From NCBI RefSeq assembly GCF_012027355.1, contig NZ_SNUH01000001.1, positions 1,240,001 to 1,304,000 on the forward strand: a DNA stretch of 64,000 nucleotides. Direction: 5' to 3'. The stretch is from Thermococcus sp. M36 (GTDB lineage: Archaea; Methanobacteriota_B; Thermococci; Thermococcales; Thermococcaceae). Shown piece by piece: positions 17,209 to 24,777 of this stretch. Made by a program: the position numbers and the translations under genes. Each line of letters starts with the position of its first letter. Within the stretch, counting starts at the first letter, position 1. Under the pieces are notes generated by a model. The model searched no databases and was not told where the DNA came from. It worked only from the letters and a program-made list of their open reading frames with translations.

Positions 17209-19109
17209 TCCAGCTCGCTCGGGAACTTTATCGCATCGAACGGGCAGAGCTGGTTGCAGACGCCACAGCCGGTACATAGCAGGTTGTCTATCTTCACCTT
17301 GTTCGTCTCTGGGTCGTAAACGAGCGCCGGACAGCCGGTTAAGAGGATGCAGGCCTTGCAGCCGGTGCACTTCTCTTCGACGACGAGCGGTATCTCGCCT
17401 ATCTCACCGCGCCTTATGACCGGGATGACACACTCTTGCTTCGCTATTATTACCGCTGGCCCTTCAACCTTCATGGCCTCTTTGATGGCTTCCCTTGTGG
17501 CCTTTAGGTCATAAGGGTCAACGGTCTTGACGTATTTGACTCCCAAAGCTTTGACGAGGGCCTCGATGTCTATCTCGTTGAACCTCCTGCCGGTTTCACT
17601 GCCTCCGGTTCCGGGGTGAGGCTGGTGGCCGGTCATTGCGGTGGTTCTGTTGTCGAGTATCATGACCAGAATGTTCAGGTTCTTGTAGACAGCATCGACC
17701 AGCGGCTGGATTCCGTTGTGGAAGAAGGTCGAGTCGCCGATGGTGGCTATCACCTTCTTGTTCAGCGCCACACTCTGACCGTTGGCCAGACTTATGCTCG
17801 CGCCCATAACGTACTCCGTCCAGATGGCTTCAAGCGGCGGGAGGAGCGACAGTGCATAACAGCCTATGTCGCCGTGAATCGGGACGCTGTATCTTCCGAG
17901 CTTCAAATCCCTCAAAGCGTCGAGGGCGGCGCGGTAGCTTCCCCTGTGCGGACAGCCGGGGCACATCACCGGGGGCCTCTTCGGGGCGAGGCTTTCGGCG
18001 TATTTAACTTCCTCGGGCTTCTCGTAGGTCTCGCCCTCTTCGCCCATCAGCCTCAGAAGGGCGTTCCTCACAAGGGAAGGCGTCAGCTCGCCCTCAAGCG
18101 GGAAGTGGCCGGTCCTCTTGCCATAGATTGGCACACTCAGTCCGGCCTCGTAGGCCGCTATCTTAACTTCCTCTTCAAGGAACGGGGCACCGTCCTCTAT
18201 AACCACCGCGAACTCCACGCTCTTGAGGAACTCAACCACGAGCCTCCTCGGGAGCGGGTGGGGGGTTGAGAGCTTGAGGACTTTGAAATCTCCCTTTATC
18301 TTTGGCAGAACCTCGCGCACATAGTTGTAGGGCGCTCCCTCGACGATTATTCCAATTCTCGCGTCTTCCTTACCCTTGACCCAGTTGAAGGGCATCGAGC
18401 TGAACTCCTCCTCTATCTTCGCCAGCGTCTCGTTGAGCCACTTGTGCCTCTTCCTGTTGCCCTCCATGCTGGCTCTAACATAGCGCTCTATGTCCTTCTT
18501 GAAAACCGGCTTCCTGTTGAGCTCTACGAACTCTCCGACTTCCACATCTGCCGTCGTGTGGTTGACCCTTGTCGTCGTCCTGAATATCACGGGGACTTTA
18601 TACCTCTCGCTCAGCTCGTAGGCGTAGATGATTAAATCGTGAGCCTCCTGCGGATCGGCGGGCTCAAGAACCGGGAGGAGTGAGATTTTTCCATAATACC
18701 TGTCGTCCTGCTCGGTCTGAGAAGTGTGCGGCCCAGGGTCGTCGGCGACGAGGATGACCAAACCACCCTCAACGCCGGAATATGCCAAACTCATGAGCGG
18801 GTCGGCCGCGACGTTTAAACCGACACACTTCATAGTAACGAGCGCCCTAAGGCCAGTGTATGCAACGCCGGCCGCTTCCTCAAGGGCTACCTTCTCGTTG
18901 GGCGCCCACTCGGCAAAAACCTCCGGCTTGAGATGCGCTATGGTCTCGATTACCTCCGTTGAAGGAGTTCCGGGGTAGCCGGTCGCAAAAGATATTCCGC
19001 TCTCAAGGGCGCCGTATGCTATTGCCTCGTTGCCCATGAGAAGTTTTTTCTCGCGCTTATTGGCCTTGAATTCGGTTGAATCAGAAGGATAATCCTTAAC
19101 CGCTTCCAC
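17205..19109 (-). CDS. iorA: Indolepyruvate:ferredoxin oxidoreductase alpha subunit
   Basis: About 634 residues. Oxidatively decarboxylates aryl pyruvates (from aromatic amino acids) to aryl-acetyl-CoA, reducing ferredoxin. The N-terminal pyrimidine-type domain starts LLMGNEAIAYGALESGISFATGYPGTPSTE. The TPP domain has GDIGCYALS and GDSTFFHNG with the Asn in LDNRTTAMTGHQ. The C-terminus carries two 4Fe-4S clusters (CTGCKACILLTGCP and CTGCGVCNQLCP). GTG 19109 has GGTGGT four bases upstream; ATG 19121 is also possible and would be leaderless. No beta subunit gene (iorB) lies beside it, although the two are commonly adjacent. Confidence 0.88.
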   Translation of the reverse strand: MEAVKDYPSDSTEFKANKREKKLLMGNEAIAYGALESGISFATGYPGTPSTEVIETIAHLKPEVFAEWAPNEKVALEEAAGVAYTGLRALVTMKCVGLNVAADPLMSLAYSGVEGGLVILVADDPGPHTSQTEQDDRYYGKISLLPVLEPADPQEAHDLIIYAYELSERYKVPVIFRTTTRVNHTTADVEVGEFVELNRKPVFKKDIERYVRASMEGNRKRHKWLNETLAKIEEEFSSMPFNWVKGKEDARIGIIVEGAPYNYVREVLPKIKGDFKVLKLSTPHPLPRRLVVEFLKSVEFAVVIEDGAPFLEEEVKIAAYEAGLSVPIYGKRTGHFPLEGELTPSLVRNALLRLMGEEGETYEKPEEVKYAESLAPKRPPVMCPGCPHRGSYRAALDALRDLKLGRYSVPIHGDIGCYALSLLPPLEAIWTEYVMGASISLANGQSVALNKKVIATIGDSTFFHNGIQPLVDAVYKNLNILVMILDNRTTAMTGHQPHPGTGGSETGRRFNEIDIEALVKALGVKYVKTVDPYDLKATREAIKEAMKVEGPAVIIAKQECVIPVIRRGEIGEIPLVVEEKCTGCKACILLTGCPALVYDPETNKVKIDNLLCTGCGVCNQLCPFDAIKFPSELD

Positions 19110-19194
19110 AATGACCACCATAGGCTATCGGTGTCGGGGGTTAAAACTCTATGCTCAGAAACATCCCAGGTTTTGCTGAAAAATTTTCGAAAAA

Positions 19195-19473
19195 TTAGGT
19201 TTTTCGTTTGCCCTTTTTGTCGTAGTACACCTCGTTGTGGGTGCGGAACCACGTCCTGGTTATTGTCTCCGAGCGCCATTCCCTGGGTGCCATTATGAAG
19301 AGAACCCCAAGGATGAACGCCACCACGGTGATAACGCCGGCAACCGGTGCGTAATCTGAGAAGCCCCAGAACATGATGAGAAACGGAACACTGATAATCC
19401 CGACCACGATGGAGGCGAAGAGCACCGTGAGGAGCTTGTATCCGTACCTCTCCATAAACAGGCCCAAATCCAT
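19195..19473 (-). CDS. Small membrane protein, paralog of the upstream gene
   Basis: 92 residues: a short amphipathic start (MDLGLFMERYGYKLL), two or three membrane helices and a basic tail. The opening MDLGLFMERYGYK is nearly identical to VDFDLFMERYGYK of the preceding gene, so the two are tandem duplicates. GAGGTG six bases before ATG 19473 fixes this start over GTG 19482. It starts 5 bases after the upstream stop. No family recognised. Confidence 0.65.
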   Translation of the reverse strand: MDLGLFMERYGYKLLTVLFASIVVGIISVPFLIMFWGFSDYAPVAGVITVVAFILGVLFIMAPREWRSETITRTWFRTHNEVYYDKKGKRKT

Positions 19474-19478
19474 CTTCT

Positions 19479-19730
19479 TCACCTCTTGGGTCGGTCATCG
19501 TAGAAGTACTTTGCGTGAGCCTGCGCTTGGGCGTCCATTACGCGTCTCTTAACTGTGAAAGCATAGGCAAATAGAAACACAATGAGAATAGCTGCCGCGA
19601 AGTATCCGAGGAAGCGGAACATCAGGTAGAATGATGCCAGGAGTGTCCCTATTATCACTAGAAAGACCGCGCCGAAAATCCCGAAGAGTATCTTGTATCC
19701 ATACCTCTCCATGAAGAGGTCGAAATCCAC
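19479..19730 (-). CDS. Small membrane protein, first of a paralog pair
   Basis: 83 residues with an amphipathic start (VDFDLFMERYGYKILFG), two membrane helices, and a basic tail with an Ala/Gln-rich stretch. GTG 19730 follows GGTGGTGAG and aligns exactly with the start of the downstream paralog. TTTTATA at about 19741-19748 is the promoter. The frame stays open to 19922, but that stretch lies upstream of the promoter and overlaps the divergent gene. Confidence 0.6.
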   Translation of the reverse strand: MDFDLFMERYGYKILFGIFGAVFLVIIGTLLASFYLMFRFLGYFAAAILIVFLFAYAFTVKRRVMDAQAQAHAKYFYDDRPKR

Positions 19731-19823
19731 CCTCACCACCGTATAAAATTCTGTCCAACCGGGCGTAAAAAGCTTTCGGGAGAGGCTTAAATACCCCGGC
19801 GCGTAGGTTATGACGTGGTGAAG

Positions 19824-20111
19824 ATGAAGGTCGGGGAGCTTATCGAGCTGGTCGACGAGACCATAGCTAACCTGAAGATAGCGATAATCGCGAACCAGAA
19901 CAGAGCCTTTGAGAGCCCGCACACGAGCTATGAGTTCACCCAGCGCGCTTTAGAGCTTCAGGAGGATTTAGATGACCTCATGAAGGCGCGGGAGATGCTA
20001 TCTAAACTTGATCCAGAAAGCGAAGCCGAAGAGCACTTTCCAAGGGAGGAACTTGAGGAATTTCTGAGGCTCCTGGAGCTTCTCAGAGATGCCGAACCGC
20101 ACGCCTTCTAA
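19824..20111 (+). CDS. Small helical protein of unknown function
   Basis: 95 residues, two or three amphipathic helices (MKVGELIELVDETIANLKIAI; FTQRALELQEDLDDLMKAREML) with an acidic C-terminus rich in Leu and Glu. It could be a coiled-coil adaptor. TTAAATA at about 19788 is the promoter. ATG 19824 follows GTGGTG, and GTG 19815 is an alternative. Its end lies 16 bases before the mazG start, so the two are probably one operon. Confidence 0.6.
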   Translation: MKVGELIELVDETIANLKIAIIANQNRAFESPHTSYEFTQRALELQEDLDDLMKAREMLSKLDPESEAEEHFPREELEEFLRLLELLRDAEPHAF

Positions 20112-20127
20112 TTCCCGGGGTGGTGGC

Positions 20128-20454
20128 ATGGACTTCAGGGAGCTTGAGGAGAGGGTCGTCGCCTTCCGCGAGGCGAGGGGATGGGCTAAGTATCACACAC
20201 CCAAAAACCTCGCCATCTCGGCAGCGGTTGAGCTCGGCGAACTTTTGGAGCACTTCCAGTGGGAGAGTGATGGAGAGATACTCGAGGCCGTCAGTGATCC
20301 AGGGAAGAAAGAGGCGATAGCCGACGAGATAGCCGACGTCGTGATTTACCTCACGCTCCTCGCCCACGAGCTCGGGATAGACCTCGACGAGGCACTTGAG
20401 CGGAAGCTGAGGAAGAACGGGGAGAAGTATCCGGCCGAGAAAATTGAAGAATAG
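20128..20454 (+). CDS. MazG-type nucleotide pyrophosphohydrolase
   Basis: 108 residues. Hydrolyses NTPs or dNTPs to monophosphates, a house-cleaning or dCTP-control role. The family metal-binding helices are clear: KNLAISAAVELGELLEHFQW (ExxE) and KEAIADEIADVVIYLTLLA (ExxD). The length suits the single-domain all-alpha NTP-PPase group. GGGGTGGTGGC precedes ATG 20128. It is convergent with the decayed gene on its right. Confidence 0.85.
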   Translation: MDFRELEERVVAFREARGWAKYHTPKNLAISAAVELGELLEHFQWESDGEILEAVSDPGKKEAIADEIADVVIYLTLLAHELGIDLDEALERKLRKNGEKYPAEKIEE

Positions 20455-20458
20455 GCTT

Positions 20459-20952
20459 TTATTTTTCATCTGAGGATCGGACTCCTGTGTTGTTTTTGTG
20501 GAGGGCCAGTGCGGGGATTAGCGCCAATCCGATTAGCACTCCAGGGCCGCAGGTTTTCTCGTCTTCCTGTTTTGTGGTGGTCGTTGGTGGCATGATGTAG
20601 TCGCCTTTCAGCTCGCAGATCGGTCCTTCCCATTCGCAGGTGGGGTTTTCGGGGTTGTAGCATTTGAGTTTAACCCACTCCTCTGCTCCTGGCTTGCCCT
20701 CTGGAATCCCGTCACCAGCTTCTTAAGGTAATCCTCGTTGGCGTTCCAGCCAACGGCAACGGTGAGCTTGATTCCGAGTACGTCGGGCTTCGCCGGATCC
20801 TTCCCGATGAACAGCTCAACGCTGTTGGGAACGCCGTCTCCGTCGTAGTCGCCGTAAGCGTCCTTCTGAATGAAACCTTCATGTTCGTTCAGATCGCCTA
20901 TGCCGGATCCATCTGAGGGATCCAACTTTTTCAGGATTCTCTTTCTTTTCAT
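20459..20952 (-). pseudogene. Deletion-fusion remnant: metalloprotease segment joined to a CGP-CTERM tail
   Basis: Two frames meet here. The 5' part (20952 to about 20700) encodes EGFIQKDAYGDYDGDGVPNS and on to KKLVTGFQRASQ, closely matching an internal part of the 29.4-25.4 kb metalloprotease (same DAYGDYDGDGVPN calcium-binding segment). The 3' part, one frame over (20710-20459), encodes VKLKCYNPENPTCEW, a Thr-rich spacer and TCGPGVLIGLALIPALAL, the C-terminus of a CGP-CTERM protein like the one at 24.0-24.7 kb. The switch occurs near TTCCAGAGGGCAAG, the codons of FQRAS. There is no signal peptide or active site, so this is a relic of a large deletion between two adjacent genes. Confidence 0.75.
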
Positions 20953-20990
20953 TTCTAGCCCCTTGCTTTTTTGTTCTCTGGATTATTTGT

Positions 20991-21857
20991 TCATCTCATC
21001 CAGCAGGGTATTCCATATTCTGTTTTCTCTACTGTTCCGTTGCTGTGAATTGTAATTTTATACACCGTTCTGCACTTCCCAAGTTCCTCGGCGATGCTCC
21101 AGGGATCTGGGTTAAGGATAATTTCATTATTCATTACGAGGATACCCCACGCTGACTCAAAGTACTGGGAAACATTGGTCGGAATGTCTGCGTTTCCAAT
21201 AGGAGGGGAATTGAGCCCTGGGATGTAACCATTGACAATTCCGACAGGATATTCTATTTCCAGGAAGTCATGAGTGCTGTTGTGAGGTAAGATTTTCAGG
21301 ACAAAGGCCGAGAGACATTTATCCTTTGAGGGAAAGATGAGGTAGCCTCCAGTAACGTTAGTATGCCCCAGTCTCACGAGTTCCCAGCTTTCTCCGAGGG
21401 TAGCTCTGCACTTTGGGCAGATGGTTACAAATCCTTGGCAGGGGACAGAATTCTGTATCAGTTCCTCAAAAGAGTTTCCTTTAAAGACCTTTACTGTGCC
21501 GTTGGATTTTACTATCACTCCCTCTTTAACATGCTCAAGATTCTCGACGCTTTTTGCTTTAAATGATATGGGTGAATAGTCGGCGTACGTTTTAACGCTT
21601 CTGACGTGGTGTTCCACCTCTGGGATTATGTTTCCTCTCAGCTTGAGAATATGAAGTGTTAGGTCTCCGTTCTGATACACTACCAGCCTCCACTCGTTCT
21701 CGTGGTGTTGCATGAGGACTATCCCTTTGGTAACTCCTGCATTGTTTAGAACACAGGAGGGCGTATTGAAGCAGGAGGTAATCTCATACCGTTCCCAGAA
21801 TACCCAGGAAAACAATAGAAAAAAGATCAGGAAAAACGCAAGGGCTGTCTTCTTCAT
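20991..21857 (-). CDS. Secreted or membrane-anchored protein, island family (copy 3)
   Basis: 288 residues with an N-terminal anchor (KKTALAFFLIFFLLFSWVF) and a beta-rich extracellular part with several NxS/T sites. It shares features with the proteins at 21.9 and 23.1 kb: the early EWRLVVYQNGDL strand, YLIFPS, and IEYPVGIVNGYIPGL (compare VVYPGAVLRGYTPRL). Cys pairs (CPKC) suggest disulfides or metal binding. GGGGGTGG lies before ATG 21857. That ATG overlaps the TGA of a metalloprotease C-terminal relic. No CGP-CTERM tail is present. Function unknown. Confidence 0.6.
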   Translation of the reverse strand: MKKTALAFFLIFFLLFSWVFWERYEITSCFNTPSCVLNNAGVTKGIVLMQHHENEWRLVVYQNGDLTLHILKLRGNIIPEVEHHVRSVKTYADYSPISFKAKSVENLEHVKEGVIVKSNGTVKVFKGNSFEELIQNSVPCQGFVTICPKCRATLGESWELVRLGHTNVTGGYLIFPSKDKCLSAFVLKILPHNSTHDFLEIEYPVGIVNGYIPGLNSPPIGNADIPTNVSQYFESAWGILVMNNEIILNPDPWSIAEELGKCRTVYKITIHSNGTVEKTEYGIPCWMR

Positions 21858-21925
21858 TCCCAACCCACCCCCATAAAGTAGCCAACTCCGGTGTACGGGC
21901 CAGTTTTTGGTATGTGTTTATCGTG
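21854..21925 (-). pseudogene. C-terminal relic of a metalloprotease copy
   Basis: About 22 codons, IPKTGPYTGVGYFMGVGWE then TGA, matching the last residues of the large metalloprotease (MPKTGPYTGVGYYLMVEVS). It overlaps the stop of the gene at 21928-22908 by position and supplies the G-rich ribosome binding site for the gene that follows at 21857. Nothing else of the copy is left. Confidence 0.65.
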
Positions 21926-21927
21926 TT

Positions 21928-22908
21928 TCACGGCCAGTAACCACCCCATTCTTTTAGTTTTTCCTGGTAGAGGTGTTTCAGATCCTCTCTGTCCACGAAG
22001 AAGTAGTAGCATTTTGAGATATAGACGCAATCTGACCAGGAGTGGCTGCATGAGCATTCATTGTCTGCTCTGCATTCACAGAAAAAGCTCTTTGGACACG
22101 GAAAGGCCTCATACCCTCTTGCTTTTGCCCCTTCCCCTGTTAGCCATACCTCTTGATACGTGTATGTTTCGCTGTTGAGTTTTTCAAGAACGCTGGAATA
22201 CTGAGTGACGTTGAATTCTGAATAGCCAACGGCAGGAATATTGAGTGAAATCTTAACCGAAGGCGAATAATGGATGGTCATTAAGTCGGAGGAACTGTTT
22301 TTGGATTCTATTGTTATCCAGACCCCATTAACGTTGGATCCGGCGGGTAGGATAAGGATATGGTCGAGATATTTGGGGGATCCATTTATGGCCTTTCTAA
22401 GTCCGACACGGAATTCGTGATAGCCGATTCCAATGGCGTACTTGTAGGGATGACCACTGGCAAGTATTCTCTCCCCTTCCACACCAGTCGAGCTTAGATT
22501 CCCAAAACGGATAACCGAACACTCCACGACGGATGAGCAGAGTGACAGATTAAGTTGCTTTAGTGTGTTTTCAGGGATTACGAAATTGGAGTAGTCTATC
22601 GGTGTTTGGTATGTTTCAACGCGTAAGTCTTTCAGTTCATCACATTTAGATACTGTATAAATTTTCAATTCTCTTGGCTTATAGAAGACGAACTGCCATT
22701 TTATTGTGTCCCGGACTCTGGTTCCATAGACTCCAATTAGATTGTACTCATCACTAAATTGGTGGACGTATTCTTTGTACACATCATATCCGTTTAGGTA
22801 ATCTATCTCAGATTCCCTGTCACTGCTGGATGAAGGATACTCTCTTGAAATTATTAGGACTCCAAGAATTAAAAGAATTAAGAGGGTAAGGATTGACGTC
22901 TTTCTCAT
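21928..22908 (-). CDS. Secreted or membrane-anchored protein, island family (copy 2)
   Basis: 326 residues. An N-terminal anchor (ILTLLILLILGVLIISREY) is followed by a Ser-rich linker and a beta-rich domain. Related to the 23.1 kb gene through WQFVFYKPRELKIYTV and TYQTPIDYS, and through ILPAGSNVNGVWITI. The C-terminus has a Cys-rich knot (CPKSFFCECRADNECSC). GGAGGTGAA precedes ATG 22908, and the ribosome binding site is part of a metalloprotease relic. No CGP-CTERM tail. Function unknown; AT-rich compared with the housekeeping genes. Confidence 0.62.
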   Translation of the reverse strand: MRKTSILTLLILLILGVLIISREYPSSSSDRESEIDYLNGYDVYKEYVHQFSDEYNLIGVYGTRVRDTIKWQFVFYKPRELKIYTVSKCDELKDLRVETYQTPIDYSNFVIPENTLKQLNLSLCSSVVECSVIRFGNLSSTGVEGERILASGHPYKYAIGIGYHEFRVGLRKAINGSPKYLDHILILPAGSNVNGVWITIESKNSSSDLMTIHYSPSVKISLNIPAVGYSEFNVTQYSSVLEKLNSETYTYQEVWLTGEGAKARGYEAFPCPKSFFCECRADNECSCSHSWSDCVYISKCYYFFVDREDLKHLYQEKLKEWGGYWP

Positions 22909-23084
22909 GTATTCACCTCCAAGTAATATCCGACTCCAGTATATGGGCCGACTTTGGGCACATATTGAGTGATATCTGTATCCAGGTCAACTTTAATAGT
23001 GGCATTAATGCTAACTGTGTATATCGAGTTTTCTAAGCTCACAATGGAAATCATAAACTACTTGGCTTTGCTCTCTGGAAGTCC
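22905..23084 (-). pseudogene. Internal plus C-terminal relic of a metalloprotease copy
   Basis: The minus strand from about 23082 reads a frameshifted FQRA...QVVYDF, the same FQRASQVIYDY segment as in the intact gene. After a large deletion it continues as NATIKVDLDTD...YVPKVGPYTGVGYYLEVNT and a TGA that overlaps the ATG of the next gene (ATGA). In the large gene the last part is NAGLILDLDFDN...YMPKTGPYTGVGYY. About 250 codons, including the HELGH site, are missing. Confidence 0.7.
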
Positions 23085-23094
23085 AGTTCACCCA

Positions 23095-24042
23095 TCATCT
23101 CGTCCTGCACGCTCCCTTTGTGTTCCCGTCGTTCACTTCAAAGTCGCAGTCCAGGGTTTCTATTTTTATCGTGCCGTTTGCCAGTTCATAGTATACGTAA
23201 GGCTGTCCTAGAATTAATTTAAGTCCCGAAAACTCGGGAGATGCCAGTCTTTTGATTATCGTTGAAATACTCTGGGAGTAGTTTTCCAGCGACGTCAGTT
23301 TGTACGGGAGCCGTGGGGTGTATCCCCTTAGTACTGCCCCAGGGTAAACTACAGTAATAACGTCATTTGTTTGATTGAACTGAGTTCTGATGATTATAGT
23401 TGGAGATACTAAATCTCCAATTTTCTCGTCGGGGAGTATTAAAACTCCTCCATATACCATTGGACTTTTGGATTCTGCCAGAATCAGCCGTTTGAATTCC
23501 GTGAAATTAGTTAAGGTGATGTTAATGGATCCGATGCTGGATGTCCATTGGTTTCTAAAGAATACATAAACCCCCGGTTTGCTGGTATGGTTTTCAGGAG
23601 GGTTCGAAAGGCTCACGCCGAGACTGGAGTAGTCGATAGGGGTTTGATATGTTTTGGAAACAACATGCCATCTTTTCTGTCCCTCTTCCTGTGCGATGTA
23701 GGTGTCTACTTTCATGAGCTCGCCCTTTTGCTTTGAATAAAACACGAACGTCCATTGCGGTGCTTTTCCATCGCCAAACGTTGAATCATTGCAAAAACAG
23801 GGGGACGACATTGGGTGAACATCGCAGAGAATCTGCTGGCAGTTTTCAGAACCGTAGACAAGGATAAGCCCGGCATCGCTGGCCCAGCTCTGCACTGCTG
23901 GCATAACCTTCGATGTGTAAATTTCAGTGGGGTATGCTGGGCGGGGCGTGATTCCCGTTTTTTCTGAGCTCTGAGTTAGGTAGTACCCACCGATGATTGC
24001 CGAGAAAATGAGAAATAACAAAACAAAGGCAACTCGATTCAT
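23095..24042 (-). CDS. Secreted or membrane-anchored protein, island family (copy 1)
   Basis: 315 residues. N-terminal anchor (VAFVLLFLIFSAIIGGYYL), then a beta-rich domain with PQWTFVFYSKQKGEL, KTYQTPIDYSSLGV and GGVLILPDEKIGD, which align with the 326-residue neighbour. Many NxS/T sites and paired cysteines (CQQILCD, CFC) indicate an extracellular location. GAGGTGAACCC precedes ATG 24042, 5 bases after the stop of the CGP-CTERM gene, so it is in the same transcript. Function unknown. Confidence 0.65.
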   Translation of the reverse strand: MNRVAFVLLFLIFSAIIGGYYLTQSSEKTGITPRPAYPTEIYTSKVMPAVQSWASDAGLILVYGSENCQQILCDVHPMSSPCFCNDSTFGDGKAPQWTFVFYSKQKGELMKVDTYIAQEEGQKRWHVVSKTYQTPIDYSSLGVSLSNPPENHTSKPGVYVFFRNQWTSSIGSINITLTNFTEFKRLILAESKSPMVYGGVLILPDEKIGDLVSPTIIIRTQFNQTNDVITVVYPGAVLRGYTPRLPYKLTSLENYSQSISTIIKRLASPEFSGLKLILGQPYVYYELANGTIKIETLDCDFEVNDGNTKGACRTR

Positions 24043-24046
24043 GGGT

Positions 24047-24742
24047 TCACCTCTTCTTCTGTTTTATGAGTAGGGGAACCAACACTAATCCAACTAACAA
24101 CGCTGGTCCGCAGATTTTGTTTTTCTCTGTTGTTTGTGGTGGTGTACCTATGGGAGGTCTGCCAGGATACATTTTGAATACTGGTTTCCCCCATGTGCAA
24201 GTTACGTTATCATCATTCCTATGACATTTGAAGGTGATATATTCGTCGCATTCCCCAGAGCCTTCGCAGGCGAAGGTGTTTAATGTGATTTTCACCTGGT
24301 TTGACGTAATTACTGCGCTCCATCTTGATATTGAGCTGTTCCAATAACCTTTTTTCCACTCTCCAGCGGGGAATTTTCCAGTGATGTTTGGCAGATAATT
24401 CACAACGCCCCACTGGTATTCCTTGAGGACCTTTGAGAGGTTCCAGTCTGTTATGTTGAAGGGTTTTGGGTTTCCGTGTTTGAGGAAGAAGCCTTCCTTC
24501 CATTTTCCTCCTTCGTAATATTTGTTGAATGTATAGGTTTCGTTGTATTCGTAGCCTATGTTAATCCAGGTTATGGAAGAGTCGTTGAAGGGATTCCACG
24601 GTGGGACTCCAGTAAGACTGTACCCTTCAATGTTGACGTAGTAAATGGGCTTATCAATCAAACCTTCCCAAACGCTCACCGCACTGGCGAAAGACGAAGA
24701 CGCAAAAAGAACAAAAATCAAAAACAACGCCCTCTTTCTCAT
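24047..24742 (-). CDS. CGP-CTERM secreted protein
   Basis: 231 residues. Signal peptide (MRKRALFLIFVLFASSSFASA), a central domain with many aromatic residues and NxS/T sites (NDSS, NETY, NITD, NLSK, NITG, NSS), Cys pairs, a Pro/Thr spacer (PPIGTPPQTTEKN) and the tail ICGPALLVGLVLVPLLIKQKKR. This tail is the Thermococcales CGP-CTERM sorting signal, presumed to anchor the protein at the membrane, with the invariant Cys perhaps lipidated. GGGGGAGATG before ATG 24742 sets the start. The decayed tail at 20.46 kb is closest to this protein (shared TFKCH/KLKCY..TC.W). Confidence 0.78.
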   Translation of the reverse strand: MRKRALFLIFVLFASSSFASAVSVWEGLIDKPIYYVNIEGYSLTGVPPWNPFNDSSITWINIGYEYNETYTFNKYYEGGKWKEGFFLKHGNPKPFNITDWNLSKVLKEYQWGVVNYLPNITGKFPAGEWKKGYWNSSISRWSAVITSNQVKITLNTFACEGSGECDEYITFKCHRNDDNVTCTWGKPVFKMYPGRPPIGTPPQTTEKNKICGPALLVGLVLVPLLIKQKKR

Positions 24743-24777
24743 CGCATCTCCCCCAGCGAGCAATCATACAGTTTGGC

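Noticed and set aside
20466-20663. A 65-codon open frame in the deletion relic
   Set aside because: It is in a third frame; the frame with CGP-CTERM homology is the one that makes sense.
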